Below are positions 24,044-32,303 of a DNA stretch of 48,008 nucleotides, one piece after another (position 1 is the first letter of the stretch; each line of letters begins with the position of its first letter). Below the pieces are notes generated by a model, which was not told where the DNA came from, did no database searches, and saw nothing but the letters and a program-made list of their open reading frames with translations. Both the position numbers and the translations under genes were made by a program. The stretch is from Gammaproteobacteria bacterium (GTDB lineage: Bacteria; Pseudomonadota; Gammaproteobacteria; Pseudomonadales; Pseudohongiellaceae), in assembly GCA_947457195.1 (NCBI GenBank), contig CANGUU010000014.1:1-48008 (forward strand), in the 5' to 3' direction.

Positions 24044-26997
24044 GGTGCAGGGGTCTCCGGGTAGTTGAATACCGGCCACCGCGCCTTGAACTCGCGGTAG
24101 TCGCTCTCACCAGCCTCGATCACGACGTCGGCTGTTTCGCCCGCGCGCTTTTGCTCGAAGGCGGCGCGGTGGCCGTTGCCGACCGAGCGCAGCACCACGC
24201 GCAGTGCCGAGGGATCGGCGACATGGCGACGGAAGTACTCGACCACGCCGGTCTGCGTGAGGCCCGCGACCACCTCGGCCATCTGCAGACGGCTGTCGAT
24301 ACGGGTTTCATCCAGCAGAATGTCACTCCAGAAGCGGGCACTCAGCGAATCCAGCCGCTCGGGCAGCTGCCGCATGTCGTTGAGCAGTCCGCTCTTGATG
24401 GCCTCGAACTGCGCGGGCGGCATGGCGTCGAGCGTGGCGGCATAGTCCTGCAGGAAAGCCAGAATGCGCTGCTCCAGCTCGATGGGATCCGCGACCGGAG
24501 ACTCGATGGTGTAGAGCAGGCCATCGGTACGCAGGATGGGCAGCGTGCCCACGTCCACCACATAGCCTAATTGCTGCTGGGTGCGCAGGCTGTCGAAGAA
24601 GGGCGACCCCAGCAACGTCGCGAGCAGGCGGACCAGCGCCCGCGACTGCAGCGAGGTATCGGGTGCCTGCTGATAGATCACGATCGCGGAGTCCTCGTGG
24701 TCGATGTCCATCTCGGCGACGATGCGTCCCTGCTCCGGTAGATCGAGTACCGTGCCGTAACCGGGCAGCGGCGCGGCTGCGCTGGTCTTCAGATACCGTC
24801 GCACCAGGGCGAGCATGTCGCGGGCGGTGGTTTCGTCGATGTTGCCGTGGTACAGCGCCTCGATGCGCAGATTGCCGAGCAGCTGCGGCACGAAGGCCTC
24901 GACGTCCGCGAGCGTGATGGTCTGCAGCGCCTCGATGTTCTGCGCGGTCGACCAGTAGGGCTGTGCCACGAGCGCATCGAGTTCGCCCCCCAGCCGCGCG
25001 TAGGGCGTCTCCAGCCCGGCGTTCTGGAGACTGCGGATCATTTCGGCCTTGAGAATGTCGAAGCGATCCTGGGCGAAATTCGCGGCGGTGAGTGTCTTCA
25101 GCAGGGCGTCCAGCAACTCCTGCTGCTTGTCGCTGTAGCCGCCAACCGCCAGCGTAAAGCCACGGCTCCGCGTCCCGATACCAAAGCCGGCGCCGGCGAG
25201 ATTGGCCGGGTAGGCGTAGGCACTGAGCCGATCATTGACCAGACTCACCACCAGTGTCGCCAGCAGGGAGTTGCGCAGGGAATCCTCGAACACCGGCGTC
25301 AGCGCATACAGGTAAAAATTGGCGCGCGGCGCAAAGAACTGATTGTCCTGCTTGAACCACAGGCGCATGCCGTCCTCGTCAACGAGGAGGGTGGGTTTTT
25401 GCAGCACATTGGGCTGATCCGGCGGCAGCGGCAGCTCTACCCGGGGCTTGAGGGCCAGGTCCTCGGGAATGAACGGATTGGGCGGCACGATGGCGAGCGT
25501 CGTAGAGCGCGGGTAGGCAGCCCAGCGCTGCTGGCGCTCGGCTGTGACCGGCTCGCGCGAGTATGGCGTGCCGTACCAGCGTTCGGTGCTGTCGACCGGC
25601 AAACCGCGCGCCGACAGCGTCAGCAGCATGTTGTCCGGTCGCAGCGACCGTAGCACGCGACGGATGAGTGCGGCATCGAAGTCGGCATAGAAATACTCGG
25701 CGGTGATCAACTCCTGCTTGGGGTAGCTCCGCATGCGCTCGGCGAGGTTGGTCACCAGACCCACCGGACCGGCCGCCTCCTGGTACTGGAAGTCCAGTTC
25801 GGCCATCGTCGCCAGTTCGCGGTAGAGCCAGTCGGTGACACCGGCCTTGTCGACGAGATCGACGTACTGGAACAGCAATGCTGTGATGTCATCGACATGG
25901 GCGAGGCCCCCGGCCGTGAGCGCGATGTTCACGTTGAAGACGCTGACATCGTCGTTGGCGGTGCTGGCGCCGGCACTCAGTGCATTGGCCCAGCCGAGGT
26001 CACGCAGGACTTCCAGCAGGGTCCCCTCGCCTTCGTGGCCGAGGATGTTGGCGAGATAGTCCACGGGGCGTTGCCGGTAGTAACGGCGCAGATCGGGAAT
26101 CGGAAAGCTGTAGCTCAGCGCCCGGGTGTCACGGATCGGCACCACGTTGACCTGCAAGGGCAACACGCCAGGCTCGAACAGTGGCTCCTCGCTGCGCGGA
26201 CTGCTGCGCTGCTTATCGACCACGGGACCGAAGTACTCGCGCGCCATCGCCTCCAGTTCGTCGAGACTTTCACGGCCAAAGATGGCCACCGTCATCAGAT
26301 TGGCGGAGTAGTAGCGATCGTAATGCGACAGCAGCGCTTCCCGCAGCGAGGTCTCCCCCTGATCACGCAAGGTGTCCAGGCTGCCCACGGCGAAGCCGGC
26401 CATCGGGTGGCGGGGATTCACCACAGCCTTCAGTACCGCCTGGTTGCGTCGACCATCGTCCTGGAGACCGCTCTGGTACTCGGAATTGACGGCGTTGCGC
26501 TCGCGGTTGACGTAGTCCTCGGTAAACAGCGGAGAAATGAAGAACTGCGAAAAACGATCGAGCGCCTCCGGTAACCAGGCGGCGTCTATCTCGAAATAGA
26601 AGTTGGTGTTTTCGTAGGCCGTGTAGGCATTGTGGCTGCCGCCGTGCGACTCGATGAACTCCTGATACTCGGCAGGCGCCGGGTAGCGCGCTGTGCCGAG
26701 AAACAGCATGTGCTCGAGAAAGTGCGCAAGACCGGCGAAGCCGGCCGGGTCGGCATTGGAACCGGCGGCAACGTTCACGGAGGCGGCCGCCCGGTCCGCG
26801 GTCGGGTCGGAGATCAGCAGCGCCTGCATGCCGTTTGGCAGGTCGAGCGCCCGGTACTCGCGCTGGTCGTTCGGGCTCTTGGTGACGGCCACCGGGCCAT
26901 GGGCAGGGCGGTCGAGTCCACTGCAGGCGCTGAGTACCCACAGCAGCAGCACCGGCCAGAGAGCGCGTAGCGTGAACCGGTAAGCGGGGAAGGACAT
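24040..26997 (-). CDS. M16-family (insulysin/pitrilysin-like) lipoprotein metalloprotease
   Basis: 985 residues. The N-terminus has a hydrophobic signal ending LSAC (Cys25), a clear lipobox, so it should be a lipoprotein facing the periplasm. The inverted zinc motif HFLEH is at 92-96, and the third ligand Glu173 is in NSEYQSG. SHNAYTAYENTNFYF downstream is the usual M16 substrate-binding stretch. Three further M16 domains follow to the end, giving the ~950-residue architecture of E. coli protease III and insulysin, which degrade peptides held in a closed chamber. It is the first gene of the M16-Tat-GMC unit, and its stop overlaps the next start. It is divergent from the RND operon with 195 bases between. 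Confidence 0.92.
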   Translation of the reverse strand: MSFPAYRFTLRALWPVLLLWVLSACSGLDRPAHGPVAVTKSPNDQREYRALDLPNGMQALLISDPTADRAAASVNVAAGSNADPAGFAGLAHFLEHMLFLGTARYPAPAEYQEFIESHGGSHNAYTAYENTNFYFEIDAAWLPEALDRFSQFFISPLFTEDYVNRERNAVNSEYQSGLQDDGRRNQAVLKAVVNPRHPMAGFAVGSLDTLRDQGETSLREALLSHYDRYYSANLMTVAIFGRESLDELEAMAREYFGPVVDKQRSSPRSEEPLFEPGVLPLQVNVVPIRDTRALSYSFPIPDLRRYYRQRPVDYLANILGHEGEGTLLEVLRDLGWANALSAGASTANDDVSVFNVNIALTAGGLAHVDDITALLFQYVDLVDKAGVTDWLYRELATMAELDFQYQEAAGPVGLVTNLAERMRSYPKQELITAEYFYADFDAALIRRVLRSLRPDNMLLTLSARGLPVDSTERWYGTPYSREPVTAERQQRWAAYPRSTTLAIVPPNPFIPEDLALKPRVELPLPPDQPNVLQKPTLLVDEDGMRLWFKQDNQFFAPRANFYLYALTPVFEDSLRNSLLATLVVSLVNDRLSAYAYPANLAGAGFGIGTRSRGFTLAVGGYSDKQQELLDALLKTLTAANFAQDRFDILKAEMIRSLQNAGLETPYARLGGELDALVAQPYWSTAQNIEALQTITLADVEAFVPQLLGNLRIEALYHGNIDETTARDMLALVRRYLKTSAAAPLPGYGTVLDLPEQGRIVAEMDIDHEDSAIVIYQQAPDTSLQSRALVRLLATLLGSPFFDSLRTQQQLGYVVDVGTLPILRTDGLLYTIESPVADPIELEQRILAFLQDYAATLDAMPPAQFEAIKSGLLNDMRQLPERLDSLSARFWSDILLDETRIDSRLQMAEVVAGLTQTGVVEYFRRHVADPSALRVVLRSVGNGHRAAFEQKRAGETADVVIEAGESDYREFKARWPVFNYPETPAP

Positions 26998-27155
26998 GAC
27001 AGGACCCGTGTGCCGAAAAGGGAAGCCGGCACCTTAGCAAAGGTGCGACGACGGCGCATCGTGCCACCGCGGAGTCGACGCGGTCCGGCTGCCTGCGCCA
27101 GTGCGTAACAATTGCGGAACCCAACTAAAGATGGCCTCGCCGGCGCCAGGCTGTG

Positions 27156-27175
27156 TAAAATGACTCGCCAGTCAT
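27156..27175 (+). promoter_or_regulatory. -10 box overlapped by TetR-like operator before the RND operon
   Basis: TAAAAT at 27156-27161 matches five of six -10 positions. It overlaps a dyad, ATGACT-CGCC-AGTCAT, at 27160-27175 (perfect 6-bp arms), 17 bases before the adaptor start. TetR-family regulators of RND pumps commonly bind TGACTnnnnAGTCA-type dyads, so repression of this pump is likely. No regulator gene is in the window, and no good -35 is visible. The rest of 26998-27192 shows nothing else I recognise. Confidence 0.45.
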
Positions 27176-27192
27176 AATTTCAGGTAGCTCCC

Positions 27193-28311
27193 ATGTTCGT
27201 CTCATTTTACCGCCGACGCCTGCGTCGACTCGGCGCCGCCCTCCTGCTATCCGCGCTGGGCACGTCGGGGTGGATGCCCTTCACTTTTGCCCAGCCGGCA
27301 CCTGCAGCCTCCGGCGAAGCCAGTCTGACCGTCAACGCCGGGCGGGCCGAAACCGCCCAGTTCAAGCGCTACCTCACCATCAACGGCACGGTGCGCGCCT
27401 GGCAGGACGTGGTCATTGCCCCGGAGGTCGGTGGCTACCGGGTGCAGGACGTGCTGGTGGACGTTGGAGATACCGTGCGGGCCGGTCAGCCGCTGGTGAA
27501 GCTTTCCACCTCCATCCTCGCCACAGACCTGGCCGCCCGTCAGGCGGCCCTCGCCCAGCGTGAAGCGGAGGCCGTGAACGCCGATCTGGCGTTGGAACGG
27601 GCCAAGGCGGTAGCCGCCCGGGACCTGCTGTCCACTGCCGACCTCGACCGGCTGAACAGTGAGGCGCTGGGCGCACGCGCCCGCCTCGACGGCGCCAAGG
27701 CAGATCTGGATGCTGCCCGTCTGCGTCTGCAGTTTGCCACCGTGACGGCACCCGACGACGGCATGATCACCTCCCGGTCCGTGTCGGTGGGGCAATTGGC
27801 CCAGGTCGGCAGCGAGATGCTGCGACTGCTGCGTCAGAACCGCGTCGAATGGCGCGGTGAAGTGCCGGAAAGCAGCCTGCCCTCACTCAGTGCCGGGCAG
27901 AGCGTGCTGATCACCGGCGTCGACGGCAGCGAGCACCCCGGCGTGATTCGCGTGGTCTCGCCGACGGTGGACGCCAACACCCACAACGGCATGGTCTACG
28001 TCGATATCGAGGGCGGGCCGGCCCTGCGGCCCGGCATGTTCGCGCGCGGACGCATCGAATACACCCAGAGCGAGGCCCTGCTGGTCCCGCTCGCCAGCCT
28101 CGTCACCAGCGACGGCTACAACTACGTCTTCGTGGTCCAGGCCGACCGCACCGTCCGCCGCCAGCTCATCCAGACCGGCGTGCTGCAGGGCGATCGCATC
28201 GAAGTGTTGGGGGGCCTGAATCCCGGCGAGAACATCGTCATCAATGGCGCCGGCTTCCTGAAGGACGGGGATCTGGTCAACGTCAGTACCGCCACGACCG
28301 GAGTACGCTGA
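27193..28311 (+). CDS. RND efflux periplasmic adaptor (membrane fusion protein)
   Basis: 372 residues. An N-terminal signal (residues ~10-34, ..TFA-QPAP) leads into a barrel-sandwich half (VVIAPEVGGYRVQDVLVDVGDTVRAGQPL), a coiled-coil hairpin of Ala/Leu/Arg-rich helices around residues 105-175 (LAQREAEAVNADLALERAKA), the second lipoyl half (FATVTAPDDGMITS), then beta-barrel and membrane-proximal domains ending GENIVINGAGFLKDGD. It links the inner-membrane pump to an outer-membrane channel and is not encoded with a TolC-like channel here. The permease gene begins one base after its stop. Confidence 0.92.
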   Translation: MFVSFYRRRLRRLGAALLLSALGTSGWMPFTFAQPAPAASGEASLTVNAGRAETAQFKRYLTINGTVRAWQDVVIAPEVGGYRVQDVLVDVGDTVRAGQPLVKLSTSILATDLAARQAALAQREAEAVNADLALERAKAVAARDLLSTADLDRLNSEALGARARLDGAKADLDAARLRLQFATVTAPDDGMITSRSVSVGQLAQVGSEMLRLLRQNRVEWRGEVPESSLPSLSAGQSVLITGVDGSEHPGVIRVVSPTVDANTHNGMVYVDIEGGPALRPGMFARGRIEYTQSEALLVPLASLVTSDGYNYVFVVQADRTVRRQLIQTGVLQGDRIEVLGGLNPGENIVINGAGFLKDGDLVNVSTATTGVR

Positions 28312-28312
28312 A

Positions 28313-31300
28313 ATGAACTTTGTCACCTGGTCCATCCGCAATCCGGTTCCCGTCATCATGCTGTTCATCGCGCTGACGGTGGCCGGCGTCGTCAGCTTTC
28401 CGCGGCTCGGCGTGCTCGACCGACCCGACGTGGAGTTTCCGGCGGTGGTTGTCACCGTCACCTACGCTGGCGTGGCACCCTCGCAGATGGAGTCCGAGGT
28501 CACCCGCAAGGTCGAAGATGCCGTGGCCACGCTGGCCAGCATCGAAGAGCTGCGCTCGACGGTCAACGAGGGCGCCTCCACCACCGTGATCCAGTTCGCC
28601 TTTGGCGTGGACATGCAGGACAAGATGGATGAAGTGCGGGATGCACTCACCCGTATCCGCTCCGACCTGCCCCAGGACGCCAACGAGCCCATCGTGTCGC
28701 GTACCACCACGGCCGGTCTGCCGGTGGTGACCTGGAGTGTGGCCTCCGACAAGATGACGGACACCGAGCTGTCGTGGTTCGTGGACCTGACGCTGGCCCG
28801 GGAGCTCACCGCCGTACCCGGCGTGGGTCGTTTCACGCGCGTGGGTGGCGTCAACCGCGAAATCCGCGTCGATCTCAACCCAGACCGCATTGCCGCGCTG
28901 CGCACCACCGCCGCCGACGTCTCGCGCCAGCTGCGCCGCATCCAGGCCGAGTATCCCGGTGGCGAGGCCCGCCTCGGCGGTCTGGAACAGACGGTGCGCA
29001 CGACCGGCCTCATCAAGACCGTGCAGGAACTGCGCGAGCTGCCGATCCTGCTGCCGGACGGCCGCTACGTCCGCCTCGACGCCTTGGCCGACGTGCGCGA
29101 CCAGCCCAGCGAACAGCGAGCCATGGCCCTGTTGAACGGCAAGCCGGTGGTGGGTTTCGAGATCGTGCGGGCCTGGGGTGCCAGCGCGCTCGACGTCGCC
29201 AAGGACGCCCGTGCCGTAGTGGAGCGTCTCAAGACCGAATACCCGGACATCACGTTCGCGGAGGCCAGCTCCACCGTCGAGTACATCCAGACCTCCTACG
29301 ATGCCTCGATGGAGATGCTGATCGAAGGCGCCATTCTGGCGGTGATCGTGGTGTGGGTCTTCCTGCGCGACTGGCGGGCTACCCTGATTTCGGCGGCCGC
29401 ACTGCCGCTTTCCATCATTCCCACCTTCTGGGTGATCTACGCCTTCGGCTATACGCTCAACATCCTCACCCTCGTGGCGCTGACGCTGGTGGTGGGCATT
29501 CTGGTGGACGATGCCATCGTGGAGGTGGAAAACATCGTACGCCACCTGCGCATGGGCAAGAAGCCGCGCGAGGCCGCCATGGATGCGGCCATCGAGATCG
29601 GCCTCGCCGTGGTGGCCACCACGCTCACCATCTGCGCCGTGTTCATCCCGGTGGCCTTCATGGGCAGCATCGCCGGGGAGTTCTTCCGTCCCTTCGGCTT
29701 CACGGTCGCCATCGCCGTGCTGTTCTCGCTGCTGGTGGCCCGCATGCTCACGCCGATGATGGCCGCCTACTTCCTCAAGCCGCACCAGACCGAGGAGAAG
29801 GAGAGCAAGGCCCTGCTCTGGTACCTGGAAAAGGTCCGCTGGTGCCTGCAGCACCGCGGCCTGGTGGTGGTGGTATCGAGCGTGATCATGGGCGTGATGC
29901 TGTCGCTGTTCCGCTTCCTGCCGACCGGTTTCGCACCGGCCGGCGACAACGGCTTTACCCAGCTGTCGGTCGAACTGGCACCCGGCGCCACCCTCGATGA
30001 GACGCTGCGTGTTGCCGAGGAAGCGCGGCAGATTCTTGCCGGCTTCCCCGAAGTGGAAAGCATCTACACCTCGATCGGCAGCGCCGGCAGTGGCGACGGC
30101 TTCGGCGGCGGTGGCAGTGCAGCGGCGGTCCGTAGCGGCACACTCACGATCCAGCTCGACAATCCGGACGGGGTAACCGGTCTGCAGCAGGAATTCGAAC
30201 TCAAGGCTACGGAGGCGCTGCGCAGCATTGCCGGTGCCCGTCTGCAGTTCAACGGCGCCGGGGGCGACCGCTTCCAGCTCACGCTGGTCGGCGACAATCC
30301 CCAGCTGCTCAATGCCGCTGCCGCCAATGTGGAGCGCGAGCTGCGCACCGTCGAAGGTCTTGGCGCCATCAACAGCAGTGCCGCACTGCAGAAGCCCGAG
30401 ATCGTCATCCGCCCGGATGCCGAGCGGGCAGCGGCACTCGGCGTCACCACCGAGGCAATCAGTCAGGTCACGCGCATCGCCACTTCCGGCGATGTCAGTA
30501 CCGGCCTCGCCAAGTTCAACCTCGACAACCGGCAGATTCCGATCCGCGTGCGCCTCAACGACAACGCGCGGGGCGACATCGATCGCATCAGCCAGCTGAC
30601 CGTGCTCGGCACCAGCGGACCAGTGCCGCTGATCAACGTGGCCGATATTTCGCTCGGCTCCGGTCCTGCCGAAATCGCCCGTGTGAACCGCAGCCGCAAC
30701 ATCACGCTCAGCGCCAACCTCAACGGACTGCCGCTTGGTGATGTGCTCGAGCGGATCGAAAGTTCGCCGGCCATCCGCAACCTGCCGGAGGGTGTGGAGT
30801 CGCTGCGCACGGGCGATGCCCGCTTCATTTCCGACGTGTTCGGCCGCTTTGCCACGGCGATGATCATCGGCATCTTCGCGATCTATGCGGTGCTGGTGCT
30901 GCTGTTTCACAAGTTCGTGCAGCCGCTCACCATCCTGTCGGCCCTGCCGCCGTCGGCTGCCGGTGCCGTGGTGTCCCTGCTCATCGGCGGCTACGGGCTT
31001 GCCATCAATTCCCTGATCGGCCTGCTGATGCTGATGGGCATCGTCACCAAGAACTCCATCCTGCTGGTGGAGTACGCCATCATGGCGCAGCGTGACCAGG
31101 GCCTGTCCCGGCTGGATGCGGTACTGGACTCCTGCTCGAAACGGGTACGTCCCATCGTCATGACCTCCATCGCCATGAGTGCCGGCATGCTGCCGGTGGC
31201 CCTGGGCTGGGCCGGTGATCCAAGCTTTCGCGCCCCGATCGGCGTAGCGGTGATGGGCGGCCTGATCGTCTCCACGGTGGTGAGCCTGTTCATCGTGCCG

Positions 31301-31417
31301 GTGTTCTACACTCTGGTCGACGACATGCAACTGGGTTTTGCCCAACGCTTCGGCAAGTGGTTCAGCGCGGGCGATACCCCCGAAGCGGCCGACACCGCCG
31401 CACCCCAGCATCCCTGA
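28313..31417 (+). CDS. RND-family efflux permease (HAE-1/AcrB-like)
   Basis: 1034 residues, the full length of AcrB-type pumps: N-terminal helix (IRNPVPVIMLFIALTVAGV), two large periplasmic loops, and twelve membrane helices. Helix 4 contains GILVDDAIVEVENIVRH with the paired Asp residues of the proton relay. Helix 10-11 has LMLMGIVTKNSILLVEYA. Inner-membrane, proton-driven export of hydrophobic compounds; the substrate is unknown. A Gly/Ser-rich stretch (GSAGSGDGFGGGGSAAA, residues ~586-602) in the second periplasmic loop is odd for the family and may be a flexible insertion. It sits between the adaptor (one-base gap) and the SPFH gene (25-base gap). Confidence 0.94.
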   Translation: MNFVTWSIRNPVPVIMLFIALTVAGVVSFPRLGVLDRPDVEFPAVVVTVTYAGVAPSQMESEVTRKVEDAVATLASIEELRSTVNEGASTTVIQFAFGVDMQDKMDEVRDALTRIRSDLPQDANEPIVSRTTTAGLPVVTWSVASDKMTDTELSWFVDLTLARELTAVPGVGRFTRVGGVNREIRVDLNPDRIAALRTTAADVSRQLRRIQAEYPGGEARLGGLEQTVRTTGLIKTVQELRELPILLPDGRYVRLDALADVRDQPSEQRAMALLNGKPVVGFEIVRAWGASALDVAKDARAVVERLKTEYPDITFAEASSTVEYIQTSYDASMEMLIEGAILAVIVVWVFLRDWRATLISAAALPLSIIPTFWVIYAFGYTLNILTLVALTLVVGILVDDAIVEVENIVRHLRMGKKPREAAMDAAIEIGLAVVATTLTICAVFIPVAFMGSIAGEFFRPFGFTVAIAVLFSLLVARMLTPMMAAYFLKPHQTEEKESKALLWYLEKVRWCLQHRGLVVVVSSVIMGVMLSLFRFLPTGFAPAGDNGFTQLSVELAPGATLDETLRVAEEARQILAGFPEVESIYTSIGSAGSGDGFGGGGSAAAVRSGTLTIQLDNPDGVTGLQQEFELKATEALRSIAGARLQFNGAGGDRFQLTLVGDNPQLLNAAAANVERELRTVEGLGAINSSAALQKPEIVIRPDAERAAALGVTTEAISQVTRIATSGDVSTGLAKFNLDNRQIPIRVRLNDNARGDIDRISQLTVLGTSGPVPLINVADISLGSGPAEIARVNRSRNITLSANLNGLPLGDVLERIESSPAIRNLPEGVESLRTGDARFISDVFGRFATAMIIGIFAIYAVLVLLFHKFVQPLTILSALPPSAAGAVVSLLIGGYGLAINSLIGLLMLMGIVTKNSILLVEYAIMAQRDQGLSRLDAVLDSCSKRVRPIVMTSIAMSAGMLPVALGWAGDPSFRAPIGVAVMGGLIVSTVVSLFIVPVFYTLVDDMQLGFAQRFGKWFSAGDTPEAADTAAPQHP

Positions 31418-31442
31418 TTCGCCGAGCCGCGAGGAGATCCGT

Positions 31443-32303
31443 ATGTCCACCGAACTGCCCGCTCGTTCGCTGCCCGGCTTCAGCGGATTCTTTGCCCTGC
31501 TCGGCCTGCATCTGCTGGCACTGGCGGGGGTGGTGCTGCTGCCGGCCCTGCTGAAAGTACCGGCCTTGCTGCTGCTGGTGGCTCTGCTGACCTGCTGGTT
31601 CGGCTTCTACATGGTGCAGCCGAATCAGGGCAAGGTACTGCAGTTGTTCGGGCGCTATGCCGGCACCGATAGGCAGGCAGGCCTGCGCTGGGCCAACCCC
31701 TTCTACAGCAAGAAGTCGGTCAGCCTGCGCGTGCGCAACTTTGAAAGCAGCCGCCTCAAGGTCAACGATGCGCACGGCAACCCCATCGAAATCGCCGCCG
31801 TGATCGTCTGGCGCGTGGTCGATACGGCAGAGGCCGTATTCGAAGTGGACAACTACGAGAGCTATGTGACCATCCAGAGCGAAGCAGCGCTGCGCAATCT
31901 CGCCACCAGCTATCCCTACGAGGAGCATGGCGAGGACTACCAGGGATTGACCCTGCGCGGTTCCTCGAACGACATCGCCAGCAGACTGCGCATGGAAGTG
32001 CATGAACGACTGCAGAAGGCCGGTGTCGAGGTCCTCGAGGCCAGACTCAGCCACCTCGCCTACGCTCCGGAAATCGCCCAGGCCATGCTGCAGCGGCAGC
32101 AGGCCAGCGCCGTACTGGGCGCCCGCAAGATCATCGTGCAGGGCGCGGTCAGCATCGTACAGACCGCGCTCGAACAACTGCGCAGTCAGGGCGTGGTCGA
32201 CCTCGATGCCGACCGCACGGCGGTAATGGTGAGCAATCTGCTGGTCGTGCTGTGCGGTGACCAGAAAGCCCAGCCCATCATCAACACCGGCAGCCTTCAG
32301 TAA
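31443..32303 (+). CDS. SPFH-domain (stomatin/prohibitin-like) membrane protein
   Basis: 286 residues; ATG at 31443 follows GAGGAG. Two adjacent hydrophobic segments (residues ~13-36 and 38-57) are followed by an SPFH/band-7 domain: YMVQPNQGKVLQLFGRY, LRVRNFESSRLKVNDAHGNP, VIVWRVVDTAEAVFEVDNY, and a C-terminal helical region with EVLEARLSHLAYAPEIAQAML and an Ala/Gln-rich coil. SPFH proteins form ring-like membrane scaffolds that organise or regulate membrane proteins. Its position directly after the RND permease, where an outer-membrane factor might be expected, suggests a role with the pump, but this is inference. It overlaps the convergent photolyase gene by seven bases. Confidence 0.85.
   Translation: MSTELPARSLPGFSGFFALLGLHLLALAGVVLLPALLKVPALLLLVALLTCWFGFYMVQPNQGKVLQLFGRYAGTDRQAGLRWANPFYSKKSVSLRVRNFESSRLKVNDAHGNPIEIAAVIVWRVVDTAEAVFEVDNYESYVTIQSEAALRNLATSYPYEEHGEDYQGLTLRGSSNDIASRLRMEVHERLQKAGVEVLEARLSHLAYAPEIAQAMLQRQQASAVLGARKIIVQGAVSIVQTALEQLRSQGVVDLDADRTAVMVSNLLVVLCGDQKAQPIINTGSLQ

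Noticed and set aside
28283..31450. Very long open frame antisense to the RND permease (over 1000 codons)
   Set aside because: Composition is His/Gln/Gly/Asp-rich repeats typical of the antisense of a GC-rich gene; it has no recognisable domain, and the plus strand encodes a full-length RND permease.
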